Shown here: positions 1 through 11,950 of the stretch, piece after piece | Numbering within the stretch: the first letter of the stretch is position 1 | Layout: each line of letters opens with the position of its first letter | Assembly: GCA_004369085.1 (NCBI GenBank) | Contig: ML210179.1 | Coordinates: 161,339-225,338 of the forward strand | DNA length: 64,000 bases | Reading direction: 5' to 3' | DNA from: Coprinopsis marcescibilis | Lineage: Eukaryota > Basidiomycota > Agaricomycetes > Agaricales > Psathyrellaceae | Translations under genes and position numbers: made by a program | Notes under the pieces: model-generated | What the model saw: the letters and a program-made list of their open reading frames with translations, nothing else | Told to the model about the DNA's origin: nothing | Databases searched by the model: none

Positions 1-389
1 CATCAAGCCGTCGGCTTTGCGCTTGACTTGTCATGACAGCACGACCAACATGGGTCCCTGCCAGGCTGAAAGTCCCGCATTCAGACCTCACACGTATTGC
101 AGAGTGTATGGAACGGAGAAGTGGCGGTGTGCCAATGTTCCCTTGTGCTAGTTATCATGCAAACTCGGATAGAATGCTTCGATTTGCACAATGCAGTTTA
201 GCCAATGATGTCGAGCTATGTACCTTGGACTGAACATAGTCGCATAGTAACTGCTTGCCAATTTCTATCTGAACCTCCCTTGCATTAGTAATTGGACTGT
301 AGCTACTCTTTAGGGTCTGTAAGACTTTGATAGACACAGTGAAATTTTTAGCTTGCGATTTAAACCAGAAGACTCTATGCACCACATCT
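1..389. other. Intergenic, no gene seen
   Basis: No reading frame here has a recognisable domain, and no RNA gene was seen. The segment is the downstream flank of the minus-strand hydrolase gene that ends at 390, so part of it is probably that gene's 3' untranslated region. Confidence 0.5.
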
Positions 390-2385
390 TCAAAACTTTG
401 CCAGCCAAGCCCCGACCAGCCTGCACCACCTCTCTGGACGATCGACCATTGGTAAATGGCCCGCTCCATCAATAGTCTCATGCGCAATCCTCTCTCTCTT
501 TGCTTCATCCCGAACCGTATCTTGCCATAGTTCGCTCAATGCCTTCAACCCATCCCCAACCTTTCCATTTCCATCCAAACTCCCCGCCAACAACAACACT
601 CGGTCAAGAGAGCTTTCAAACAGAGCCGGGCGACCGGGAATATCGAGTTTTGCGGCATCTCCTTCAGACAGTGCTGGGGCCCCAACCAGAAGATCGAACC
701 CGCCCAAAGATCTGGCACCTTCGACGAACCCAGCCACATCTGTGCCTTCAATCCCTTTCTTGATAAAGGTGTGTTGTGCAGGTGTGAAATGACTGCCTGT
801 CGGGAACCACCGAGGGATAGTCACATCCGCGAGCCGTGGAAGGCCTAGTTTGCCAGCATATGCGAGGTCACTGGCGTCTGGCCCACCCAAGACCAGCCCC
901 ACCCTCTCCTTCCACGCTTCACGATTCCCAGGAGCCGTACGAGCAGAGGTATCGCACGCAATAACTGCCCTTGTTCGTCGAATAAGTGTGGGGGCCGAGG
1001 GAGAAGATTCAGAGTATGCAGCACCGAACGCCAAGGCACACGCCCCGCCTTGGGACACGCCGATGATGGCGTGGATTGGCGAGAGTCCAGTTATAGGTGC
1101 CGTAACTTCAATGGTGGGTGCCGCCTCGGTGTCAGAGTCAAGGATCTTCCTGATGCTGTCCGAAACCAACAAATTCTGAATGTCCCAGGCCAGCAGTGGG
1201 ATCGTTGTTTTGCGGGTGATATCCTGGTCTCCATACCCTACGCCATGTTGGGGACCGAACAGAGAGGTTGCGACATCAGAGGGTAAGGTAGAACGGCCAT
1301 GACCTCTCTGGTCGTGTAGGAGTATGTTGTACCGACGGCGAGTCGTTGGATCCAAAGGGTCGGTGGCGAAAGAGCCGTCGAGCAGGTAGGGAACAATCCA
1401 GCCCCACATTGAAGTGTTGGTTAGGAGCGAATTAGAAAGGACAATCCACGGCGCTGGCTCTGGATGTCGAAGCGTGATAGCGTAAATGTTGTGCCGAGTC
1501 GAATTCTCGTCCCCGGGGTACGATGGTAGAGACACATCATGCTATCCAAATCGAGATTACATTTGCGCCACAAGACAAGGAAATAATGGACTAACCTCAA
1601 CCCTTTCCAGGGGCCATGGTACATCGGCGTCCGCCAGTCCATCCACATCCGTAGCAAGGAGGAACCTCGAAACCAAATTGTACGTCGCCACCAACATCGA
1701 CGCTTCTGCATACAGGGCATTCGTCTCGTCCTCCACTCCACTTTCCAACCCACCCGATTCAACATGCTTCCGCAGTTCCGCCTTGAACCCAAGTCCCATC
1801 TCCAACGGAAAAGGCGATCTTGGCGAGTTGACCAACGTCAGAGCTTCCACAAAGCCGAGTCCAGCTTCCAATAGTGGGGAGAGTATGCCCTTTGTCGGCG
1901 GCAGAGGTGTGTCGATATCCCTGATGGCATACATCTGTCCAGTTGTCAACCCTTCCTTGCGTGCAATGGGCTCATGCTGAATCCATTCATATGCTGCGCG
2001 ATTGAGAGCAGCGATCCTCAGAATCTATGGGCAGATAAGAATTCGGAATGCACCCGAAACCAAGTGAACTGACCATTAACTCTCGGAGGTCACCCGGAAG
2101 CTTTCCTGCAGTCCGCAACGCACCCAGCAAGTCACTGTACCCCTTCGCTCCAGCCGAAAAGTGCAAAAGGTTGGCGTCGAGTGGGGTGATACCGCGCTCT
2201 CCTCGTCGCTTTCGGATATGGTCCGCCACGTGGTCTTCTCCTGGTGCTGGATATAGACCAGGCAGCAAGCGGGACTTCTGTGACATTCTCCTAATGAATA
2301 TGCTGCGTGTGCACGGTATCCTCCTGAAAAAGGGTTCACCGATTCGTCGTCTAGCAAGAAGCAAGGTGGAGACTTGAGGATTCAT
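390..2385 (-). CDS. Carboxymuconolactone decarboxylase-like / alpha-beta hydrolase fusion
   Basis: Three exons, complement(390..1541, 1596..2024, 2074..2385), give about 630 residues. Residues about 90-245 look like a carboxymuconolactone decarboxylase (CMD/AhpD-like) domain. The intron at 2025-2073 falls just before an ILRIAALN stretch, followed by YEWIQHE and later YNLVSRFL, all typical of fungal CMD proteins. From about residue 250 an alpha/beta hydrolase follows: HDQRGHG loop, nucleophile elbow GVSQGG (Ser about 410) and C-terminal DGAGHLP with the candidate catalytic His. By homology to PcaC and PcaD the two halves would act on successive lactones of the protocatechuate/beta-ketoadipate route, but fungal CMD proteins are functionally diverse, so the substrate is inference. 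The first Met (2385) gives a basic leader; Met34 (2286, MSQKSR) is an equally plausible start. The order CMD-hydrolase is the reverse of bacterial PcaL (hydrolase-CMD). Confidence 0.82.
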
Positions 2386-2389
2386 GAAT

Positions 2390-2995
2390 AGGGGGTTTCA
2401 CGGTAGGCCAACTTTTGGCCTACTTTTGATAAAACTTTTGATCCAACTTTGGTGAGAAGTTGGACAAAAGTTGGTGTACTACCGTGAACGACCATCGGTT
2501 GCCGCGGTAAAAGTTGGGTACCAAATGGGCGTGGAACAGGCTTATGTCATCGGCTCCGGTTTCTCGGCAGTGTGACGTGGCTCGTCTGAGTGTCGTCGAG
2601 TTTTGCACGAAAGTCAGGGTGGTTGGTGAGGTATTCGACAAGAAGATCAGTCCATTCGGTGTGCTTGTCCCATAAGATGTTTGGTGCCCTAGTCTTCTTG
2701 GGCTTTTCGGACGCGTCTTTCTTGCCAGATCTCAAACCTCGAGGCATGGTGAGGTTTGCAGTATCTAGCTTGGGCGGGCAGCAGCGATTCGCAAGCGGGA
2801 GGCCCTGGCAGCAAGCACAAAAAATTATTTCTCACGGGACTACAGGTGCGATACAAACATGGGACCAAACAACGGGCAGAAACGTTGGGAATCGGAAGTT
2901 GAGGAGGAAGTTGGACGCGAAATCGTGCTCCGGAGCACGATTTTTCATCCAACTTTTGAAGTTAGATCAAAAGTTGGCCTACCATGAAACCCCCT
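2390..2995. mobile_element. Non-autonomous DNA transposon with terminal inverted repeats
   Basis: The left end reads AGGGGGTTTCACGGTAGGCC and the right end is its near-perfect reverse complement (one mismatch in the first 20 bases). Both ends continue into copies of the subterminal motif CCAACTTTTG/CAAAAGTTGG, which recurs several times within 100 bases of each end. The element is flanked by AAT on both sides (2387-2389 and 2996-2998), consistent with a 3-bp target-site duplication. At 606 bp it is too short for a transposase. It carries a small Myb/SANT-like reading frame on the minus strand. Superfamily is not assigned; a 3-bp duplication would suit PIF/Harbinger-like elements. Confidence 0.75.
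2547..2747 (-). pseudogene. Myb/SANT-like DNA-binding protein fragment inside transposon
   Basis: A 66-codon frame begins with a basic, Lys-rich stretch and then shows W-D-K-H-T-E-W-T-D-L-L-V-E-Y-L-T-N-H-P-D-F-R. That is the tryptophan-spaced first half of a Myb/SANT-like fold often found in transposon-associated proteins of Agaricomycetes. The frame stops soon after the first helix pair, and no second or third helix continues it within the element. It is best read as the 5' remnant of an accessory protein captured or left in this deletion derivative. Confidence 0.45.
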
Positions 2996-3532
2996 AATGA
3001 CCGCCCCGTGACTGCTGGGTAAAGACCCGGATAAATTGCATCAGGGCCAGCTAAATCACGATAAAAGAAGCCATTTCCTGATAAAAAGTCCTTCCAAATG
3101 ACGGGCCTTCATGCTGTTTCCTAATCGTGGTCCCAAGTGGTTAGAGTTTGAATGCCAGGTCATGTTCGTGAGAGACAAACCGGGCCCAGCGTCCGTTGTG
3201 ATCGCACGAGCTCATCCCCCTGTGACCGCGGAAGCGGGATATAGGACAGGAAATTTGTATTTATATTCGTTGATTTTGTGGGTATTAAACAAAGCCTATG
3301 GGTACTGATTGTAGAAGGGGTATGGCAGACTCCAAGTGACCGACCAAACTTGAAATGAGAAACTCGAAAGCTTCAGATCAGAAACAAGTGAAAGGAATGA
3401 AGGATATAAATGAAGAATACATAATCCACTCTCCAAAACGTTCTTGTAGTAGATACCGAACACATATCAATACCAGCTCAAGAAAGAAAAAGAGGCACAA
3501 GAAAAGCCACAAAAACGCCGCAACCCTCACTC
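2996..3532. other. Intergenic between transposon remnant and OSBP gene
   Basis: No supported gene. The A-rich stretch about 3350-3530 lies directly downstream of the oxysterol-binding protein stop codon at 3533 and probably contains its 3' untranslated region. Confidence 0.4.
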
Positions 3533-6500
3533 CTACTCTTTCTTTTCATCCAAAATCTTCTTCAAAGTTTGCGGCTCCTCGATGAAAATGTTATCAACGT
3601 CCTTCCATTCCACATTACCCCCCTTCTCCCACACCTTCTCCCTCTCTGACCAGTATTCCAAAGACCCATCCCCAACCCTTACCGGGTTCCACACCCTCTC
3701 CCCCGTATCCCTCTCAGTCTCCGCCATAAACCACCTAGGCCGATGCGGTTCCATCCTCCCCTCCTCTCTCGCCTTCCTAATCTCCCTCTGCCTCTCTTCC
3801 TGCTCAACCTTGAGCTCATTCGCCAATTCATACAACCCAAGCTCAAACGCCCTCTGATCAACCCGCAACCTGCAATCCGTCGGGCACAAAAACGGCTTGA
3901 GCGTCTTCCTCGGACAGTCATTGAGCGTAATCGCAAACGGCGTGAGGTTGAACGGGCTCGGACTCGGCTTTTCCGAATTTCTCCAAAGCAGAATATGCTC
4001 GGGGGACGACGAGGGAGAGTTGGGCCCTGCAACGGCCAAATCCGGATCCAAGGCCTGGCTACCGCCAGCCCCAACCTTCTTCGCAATAAGCTGCGACGTC
4101 CACCTCCCCGCAATCGAATACACAACCTGCCCGCTGGCACTGATCACCTGGCCCGAAATCTCATACGCATCCTTGCCCCTCCAACCCCTCGGCTTGAACG
4201 TCAATATACACTGATCACCAGTCCGGTGATTCGTAACCTACAAAGACCGGAGAACATAAAATCAGGATCATCGCCATTCAAAAGCGCAGTAAAACACGTA
4301 CCACCATATCGCCGTAATGATCGATCGTCGGCGATCCCAAAATGAACCCGGAAATGTTCGTCGTGACCTTCTTCCAGCTGTAATGCTCGAGGACCTTGCC
4401 AGCGGCCACTTCAGACTCGACCTTGGGTTTGGGATAATTGGGTGCTAGTTCTTCAGGCAGAAGCAAATCCACATGCGCAATTCCCGTAGGCCTGACCTCG
4501 AACGACTTGCCCATAAACTTGTTCTGCGCATCGACTTCGCCGTAATAGTGCCAGAGCGGCGATTCGGCGTAGCAGGCTGACATGGGCGGGTGGTGGCTGA
4601 CTTGCTCGGACATGTATCGGTATTTGCGATCAAGACGAACATATTCAAAGGTTTCGCTCTACGGACAAGCGCAATCAGTTTACTGAACCGGAATCGGAAT
4701 CGGAAAACTGACCAGCATGGGGTTGAAAGGTTTGGCGATACGACCCAACGTCGACGAATAATTCGACATTGCAAAGGCTGCAACATAGGCAATTCGTTTC
4801 AGCGGATCCGTCTCCAGCGCTGCAATGTCCACTGCGCACCAAACGATAAACAGTCAGTACTTGCCGGAACGAAAATAAAAACGAAACCAATACTCACGGC
4901 ATTCTGTAAACTCCATATCCTCCGCCATCCTCTGCAACATACTCGTTGGCTCATTGAAATACACCGGGAAACTGATCTTGGTCAAATCCTTGCCAATGCT
5001 ACCCTTCAACACCGCCCACAGGCTCACACTCGGCCTATCGTCAGCCGTGATGGACAACTTCTCCCGCAGCTTGGTGTATCCAGCATATGGCTCGATGGCA
5101 GCTTTCGGCAGTGTAATTTTCGCAACGGACGGACTGGTCAGGCCTTCAGGCACAACGAGATTGGGAAGATTGTTCGCCTCGATCGCATCGAAAAATTCAT
5201 CCTCGTCGTCAGTGTCGTGGTCCGCCGGGCCAGCAGCCACCTTTTCGCCATCGGCGGGTGATTTGAGCGGGACGAGCGTTTCTGAAGTTTGGGTGCGCCG
5301 TGGAGTCTTAATCTCTCCAGGGAATCGAGGTGATGCTGCGGTAGCGGGTATAGGGGGAGGGGCGGCCGACGCGGTGGGGGTAGACTCGGCTTTTGCAGTA
5401 AGGGGCGGTTCCGAGACAGCACTAACGGGCGTTGGCAGATCATCGTGTACGGTAGGAGCCAAATTCAGAGCCAACGGCCTCTTCGGCGATGTAACCGCAT
5501 CCACAGGCGCAAACACCTGGCTCCCTCTCCTCCTACTCCTCGCCCTGAGTTCCTTCTCCAAAGTCTCTCCTTCCTGCACAACCACCGCCAAGCTTTCCTC
5601 CCAGAACGACTGGTTCTTCTTCTCCTTCTTGAGCTGTCGCTTCCAGTACTCATCCCTCTCTCTCGCCATCTGACCATACTCGGTCAGCATCTCCTGAGCC
5701 ACAGTCAGGGACTGTCTCAACGCCGCCTGCGTATCCTGAGTCTTCTGCTGGTCCGGTGACGAGGCGAAATAGTTATTGACGAGCTGTATTGCGATCTCGA
5801 GTTGTGCGCTGGTAGCGTTGCCCTGCAGCTCAAAGTTCTCGTGCGGTGGTGATGTTGACCTCTCTGAGGTAGATGACTCCGAATCGTCTTCATCGTTCTC
5901 CTCACGAAGGGGAGCGGGGGCAACGTTGGGTGCAGCGTCGCTGAGATCGAGGTTGGATCCAGTCCCAGAAATGGATACGTGACGCTTCCGCGAAAACGCC
6001 TTCTTCATAATCGGCGGAATGGCGCCCTGCGACTTCACACTCGGTGCGGACCGCACCCCACTCGAATCACTCTCGATGCTAGGCCGCCTCCTCTCATCCG
6101 CACTCGAGGCGCATTCGATACGTGTGAACTCTATTCCCTTGCCGATTGCCTGCGTCCAACGACTGGCCTCGACAGGGTGGTTGGCCTTGAGATACCATTT
6201 CTGTGCAGTGTGGCCCGAATGGTTGGATGTGGATATTTCAAAGCGGGTCCGTTCGGTAATCTTGAGTACAGCGTTCTTCATAGAAATTGATCCTCTGCTG
6301 GCCACTCCTTCCTCCTCTTGATTGCGATAGTCTGGAAAGTTAAATCAGATAGTGTCAAGCGAGGACAAATGGTCGACATACAGGATAGAATTCCATCCCT
6401 AAGCACGAACCAACGGGTGTTGTAGCCCTTGGCAACATTGGTATATTTGTTGAGGTAGCCCTTGAGACTCGGAGATTCCGTAAGAGGTACAGTACTTGGA

Positions 6501-7610
6501 ATCAGGGTCTTGTCGTGATTGGCGACTAGAAACATGTCAGAATGAGAAACTTGTGTAAACCTAAAATGCACTCACATTGTCGCAAGAACACTTTGACTCG
6601 ATCATCCTTCCCTGCCACCTCATGCGCCATCTTTCCCCGTCGATCTCGGATGAAGACGTCCGCGCCAGCCCGCACGGCAAGCTCTATCAGGCGTAGATCC
6701 TTTCGTTTCGCTGCTTCATGCAAGAGCGAAGAGCCGGTGTCGTTGTCCAGGTACGAGAGATCGACGGAATTGATCCGGGGCGATTCTAATAGTTTCAAGA
6801 GTGCTGGTGATGGCTGGTCGTTGTGCGAGGACATAATATAGCTGTGTAGAAGGGATCGGTAGGATGCATTCAAGAAAGACCTGGAATCTGTTGGACCGTT
6901 TAACTTTACTCCACAGGCCCTTTATTGATTGCCAGCTCACCATCTATCGCACGGATTGTCTCTTTGTTCCTCGCCACGTCCCTGCATGTCTTCCCGCTGC
7001 TGTCCCTGAGGCTATCATCGATAAGCTCCTGCTCGAGCAGCAGATTGACGATGTCTACTCGTCCCAGCGAGGCGGCCAGATGCAATGGCGTTGTTCCAGA
7101 TCCAGGTGGATGTACTCCGTTTGGAGAAACCGCACGATGCGCAAGCAATAGAGATACGGTTTCCACTACACAGAGCTCAGGCTTGCAACAAAATTAGAGT
7201 TCTAAAACACGTACCTGGTGCACACCTCACTGCGAGATGTAATGTAGCCGCTCCAGTATCAATGCCCCCGTCCATCGTCGTCGATTTCCGTCTGTCCTTG
7301 ACCAGCTCTGCAAGGAATGGGTGAATAGCAGCAGCATCCCCTGGAATACTAGTCAGTTACAACTTCTCTTAAGATCGGAAACCCCACAAACCACTTCGCA
7401 ATGCTGCTAGTAGCTTGACGTTGTACAATTGTTCTGTAACTAAGGAACTTGTCAGCAGTGAGCACAGGTCAAGAATACCAGCTTACTTTTCGAGCTCGAC
7501 TCTGAGGATGGCAAGCTCGCTGTGTCCGCCATGTCACTAGTACCCTGGGCGTTGCCGTCGATGGTAATGTCGATGTCAAGTCGGCGTCGAGACTCGACGA
7601 CGAGCTCCAT
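3533..7610 (-). CDS. Oxysterol-binding protein, ankyrin-PH-FFAT-ORD type (Osh1/Osh2-like)
   Basis: Multi-exon gene for a lipid-transfer protein of ER-membrane contacts. N to C the sequence shows ankyrin repeats (about 6530-7320, with [10 protein letters not shown] and [10 protein letters not shown] cores) and a PH domain (about 6080-6500, containing [19 protein letters not shown]). A low-complexity Ser/Pro linker with a short coiled coil follows. An exact FFAT core, EFFDAIE preceded by acidic residues, lies at 5178-5198 and would bind ER VAP/Scs2. The C-terminal sterol/PI4P-binding ORD carries the family signature EQVSHHPP near 4590-4610. The protein ends in a Lys/Glu-rich helix. This order is that of yeast Osh1/Osh2 and metazoan long ORPs. 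Start chosen at MELVVESR (7610); an in-frame upstream Met lies at 7685. Exon borders were followed by domain continuity only. The ligand (sterol or phosphatidylinositol 4-phosphate) is family knowledge, not visible here. Confidence 0.9.
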
Positions 7611-8025
7611 TCTCGGAAACCCCAAAAGTGATAAAGCGATCTGATGCCCGCGTGGCGCACGTGATGGCATCGCTATTTTTGGCACAGCATATTTATTGCG
7701 ACTGACTTTACTACTGCTAGTTGGACTTGAAGCTTGAGGGCTTGAGGTATGTGGGGCTGAATATTATTATAAACCCGGAAGCCTGGCTAGCGACAAGGCA
7801 ACTTTGTCCCCCTGCACGGCACCATCTGTAGGCTATGTAACCAGCGCAATGCAGTGTAAACTAAGGAAATACTTTGGGGAGTGCAAATTAGGGCCGAGGC
7901 AGTGTTTGCTGTTAACGTGGAACCCCAAACCCACCAAGCAAAACCGTTCTGTCCGTTGAGAAATTAAATTTGTGTTCTATCTCTCTTCTTCTCCCTCAGT
8001 CCTCTCGAAGGAGTTTTTTCGGACC
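7611..8025. promoter_or_regulatory. Divergent intergenic promoter region
   Basis: About 415 bases separate the start of the oxysterol-binding protein gene (-) from the start of the NLR gene (+), so both promoters must lie here or overlap. A pyrimidine-rich tract (about 7978-8000, CTCTCTTCTTCTCCCTC) sits just before the NLR ATG, as is common in fungal 5' leaders. No further element is resolved. Confidence 0.45.
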
Positions 8026-11000
8026 ATGGAGCGGGCTGAACATGGTCCAATATCGAAACAGGTATATCGTCTCTCTTCATTGCTGAGCATAGTCTTATAT
8101 AAGCTGGGGCGTGCGTTCTAGGGAAGCACTTCGACTGTTGGCTCGGCAGGAAACGTGGATATCAAAGGGGGATTATTTGAATCCATTGGTGGAAACAAGA
8201 CTGTCAACAACTACTTCGTCGGTCCCAAGGTCCCTTACACATGTACCGCGGACGGTATGTTTTGCAAGATCTGAATGGGAGCGATTGGCTTGATACTAGC
8301 ACTCCCCAGATATTCACCGCATGTCTGATTGGCTGACCCTTGTGAACTATCGCAAAATTCAAAAGGACAATCTCGCGAAGCGGACACCAAATACTGGGAA
8401 CTGGTTCCTCTCTCGTAACGATCTTAGGGAGTGGATATGTAGTGACGGGGGAACCCTTTGGGCAGTCGGAATACGTGGGTTCACCCAAGTTTTGAACGAG
8501 GTTACTAGAAATCTGACTCGCGTTTAGCGGGCGCAGGGAAAACAGTTCTAACGTAAGTCGATTAATCATGGAAAACAACTTGGACACGCTGATAATGGAT
8601 GTTTCGTGCAGCTCTGTTGTCGTCGATCACCTACAAAGGCTCAGGGGGGGTAACCGCACTGTTTGTGTGGTGTACGCGTATTGCAGATACACAGACTCGA
8701 TCGATGTTCGAGACATCCTCGCAGCTTTAATCAGGCAGCAGCTTGAACGGTATCCTGCAGTTGCTTACTTTGTTAAACCGTTCTTCGATCTTCATCAACG
8801 CGAGCGCACCACCCCGTCATTGGACGAACTCGTGGAGATGCTACATAAAATTGCAAGATCTCCGCTCTTTAGCAAAAGCTTCTATATCGTTGACGGCCTC
8901 GATGAGGCCCGCAATGACACCCAGTTTGACCTGTTGCGGTATTTGGCATCACTTCCGGTTAATCTCTTCATTACATCGCGTCCCCCACCCTCCTATTGCG
9001 ACATTGTTCGCAACGCGCGACTCATCACCATTGTGGCGCAGGACTCCGATATTGTACTTCTTGTCGCGCAGAAAATTGGCCGGATCTCGGGACTCCGGAA
9101 GCTGCTCGAGAACAAGGATCTCATGGCAGAGGTCGTATCCAAGGTTTTGAAGAAGTCTTGTGGCATGTAAGTCTGAGCGATATCCGAACCCATCTGCTTC
9201 AGTGCCTAATTATCGTCCTTTTTTAGGTTTCTAGCCGCATCGTTCCAGCTGGACATGCTCGGGGACTGCATGAATGTTAGAAGTCTACGGGAGGCTTTGG
9301 AGCGTCTCCCAGAAGGTGTCAATGCGATGTATGCAGCCACCATGATTCGCGTCGAGAGGCAACCCAATTCCAATCTAGCCAGACGAGTCCTTACATGGCT
9401 CGTCTATGCTTGTAGCTCGCTTTCAATGGAGCAACTGCGATATGCCGTCGCAATAAGCTCAGACACCTACCAATTTGACCCAGACCTTCTTGTCGAGGGG
9501 GAATCCCTTGTCTTTCTCTGTTGTGGCCTGATCACCCACGACCCGTCATCTGGATCAGTTCGCCTTGTTCGTACGTATATTTCGCCTTTGCCAATATGCG
9601 CTTCTCGAGGACTTAGTAACTTTATAATCACAGACTTCACCGCCAAGGACTATCTCAAACCATATCTCGAACGAGACGGGAATGACCCGCAGTTTCTAAT
9701 TGCTTCAACCTGTGCGGCTTGCTTGCTGCAGTACAGCCTCCACAACTATGACGGGGATTCTTCCGCAATCGAAGTAAATCTCGGCCCAAATACTCTCCTT
9801 GGACTCCTGCGCTATTCCAGATTGTATTGGCCACATCATGCTCGGCAATCCCAACTAATACCTCCCACGGTCCTCTCGTTCGTTCAGCAATGCCTCAGAC
9901 ATCCTTTCCAGCACGAAGAATATCATGACGAGCTCTTAAATGAAGTTCAAGTTGCCGCCGCTTATAACCTCCAGCAACTCCTGGTCGCTCCAGCCCCGAT
10001 TCAGAAAATCCGGAGTTTCATTAACTCAACTTCACTCAACATGGCAACACCCCTGATCCTGGCATCATTATTCGGCCACGTCGAGGTTGTCAGAGCCCTG
10101 CTCGCTGTCCTTGGTGTCGATATCAATCTTCAAGATGGCAAAGGAGCGACTGCGTTGATTCATTCGGCCCATCGCGGCCACACAGACGTAGTTCGCATCC
10201 TGTTGAAAACCCCCGGAATCAAAGTCAATCTCGTTGATTGGCAAGGAGAAACTGCCTTGCTGAAGGCAGTATCAAGTGGCAGAGTCCTCATCGCAAAGGA
10301 GCTGCTCAACATGAAGGAGACCAATGTTAACATAGCCAATTCTTCTGGTGGGACGGTTTTGACGAGAGCGTTAACCAATGGAGACGTCGAGGTCGCTCTC
10401 TTAATCCTGAAGAAGGGAGGGGCTGATGTCAACAGAGCGTCTCTTGGTTGGACTCCTCTCATGATCGCGGCAACACATGGGTTCCTTGATGTCGTCAGGT
10501 TCCTGCTCGCAGTCGACGGAATACAGGTCAACTCTATAAACTTCGACGGGGAAACCGCCCTAATGTGTGCTCTGTTCCGTGGCCACACCAGCGTGGCAAC
10601 GGAGTTGATGTCTTTCGAGGGCATTGATGTCAACGCTGCAACCCCACTTGGGGCAACGACACTAATGATCGCTCTGGCTTCGGGAAACATCTCGACTTCG
10701 AAGGCGATAATGCACATTGAGGGCATACAAATGAACGCTGTGGACTGGCAGTCGTGGACGGCGTTGATGATAGCCACGCGAGATGGATGTCTCGAGGCGG
10801 TCGAAGCTCTGTTGGCAGTGGAGGGAATCGAAGTCAATGCGGCGAGTCCAGTGGCTGGTACGGCTTTGACCATAGCAACATCCAACGGGCACACGAAAAT
10901 TGCCCTCGCATTACTCAAGGTTAAAGGAGTCGAGGTCAACACTAAAAACTCCCTCGGGTGGACCCTCCTCATGACATCGTTGCACAACGGCGATACCGAC

Positions 11001-11447
11001 ATTTCCAAAGCCCTCCTTTCCGTCGAAGGGATAGACGTTAATGCTGTAAACTCGATGGGAGGGACAGCGCTGATGATAGCGTCATCCAACGGCCAGACCG
11101 AGATGGTCACATCATTGCTGACGTTCGACGGAGTCGATGTCAATAAAATGAACTTATTTGGATGGACGGCCTTGATGAAGGCGTCGTCTAATGGTCATAG
11201 CTCGACAGTGGCACTCTTGATGGAGAACACGGATGTGGATGTCAACGTACTCAGTCCGCGGCAAGGGTCCGCGCTAATCCAAGGGTCCAGAGTGGGGAAC
11301 AGGGAGGTGGTGGAGATTTTGCTTCGGAGCAAAAGGATCATAGTCGACGCCGCGGATGGTCATGGGAGAACGGCTTTATCTTGGGCCGTTCAACAAGGCC
11401 ATCATGATATTGAAAAGGTTTTGAATGCGTGGGGTACAAGGATGTGA
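8026..11447 (+). CDS. NACHT-domain NLR with C-terminal ankyrin repeats
   Basis: Seven exons, join(8026..8061, 8122..8254, 8310..8474, 8528..8552, 8612..9166, 9227..9570, 9634..11447), give about 1023 residues. After a short Gly/Asn-rich N terminus comes WLTLVNYRKIQ, typical of basidiomycete NACHT NLRs. The Walker A loop GIPGAGKT (about 109-116) follows, and its GAGKT core lies on a 25-base micro-exon. Walker B is VDGLDEA (near 8890-8910). The post-NACHT region includes HFTAKDYL across the last intron. From about residue 555 there are 13-14 ankyrin repeats of 33-35 residues (10040-11440) with GHT/TALM/VDVN consensus, and nothing after them. Fungal NLRs of this form act in non-self recognition and programmed cell death; the ligand is unknown. 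The last intron (63 bases, no stop) could also be retained in frame. No large N-terminal effector domain is visible. Confidence 0.88.
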
Positions 11448-11950
11448 CTCTACTAATGCAAGCACATGTAGTAGAATTTCATACATACCGGTATCGATCC
11501 AGCGCTCATGGCAGTGGAGAGTCCTACAGAACATTCAGCGTTTCTGTATTGCTTGAGGGCATCTTAAACTATTGCGACGTTTTAATCCGGAAAATCCCCA
11601 ATGGGGGATGTTTCGAAGTTAACTTACAACTAGTCAGCGTTATGGTAACCATGATGCGCCGAGTATGATCTATGGGTCCGATCGGACTAGGGCGCTTAGA
11701 AATATCGGTTACAGCTTTTGGATCCACGGCAGAACGTCGGGAATGACAGCGTATGACACCTTTAAATTATCGTAACTAGTAACGGGCGGCTCGGGAGCAC
11801 AACTTGAAGCCAGGGCGACTTACGTGCTTATGGGTATACATAATGTTTGGGAATGCATCATGATTACGCACCTCCCACGCGCGACTGGGCTATAAGAGCA
11901 GATTCATGTTTTGATCCAGCTACATCCCTTCACCTATACTTCACTCTACC
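11448..11950 (+). promoter_or_regulatory. Intergenic with promoter of secreted zinc-finger gene
   Basis: No gene is seen. A TATAAG box at 11891-11896 lies 60 bases upstream of the ATG at 11951, followed by a CT-rich leader, matching the TATA position of the five paralogous genes at 51-63 kb. Confidence 0.5.

Noticed and set aside
10160..11143. A 327-codon frame antisense to the NLR ankyrin repeats
   Set aside because: It is the mirror of the repeat array; regular repeats keep the opposite frame open. No start context, splice signals or domain.
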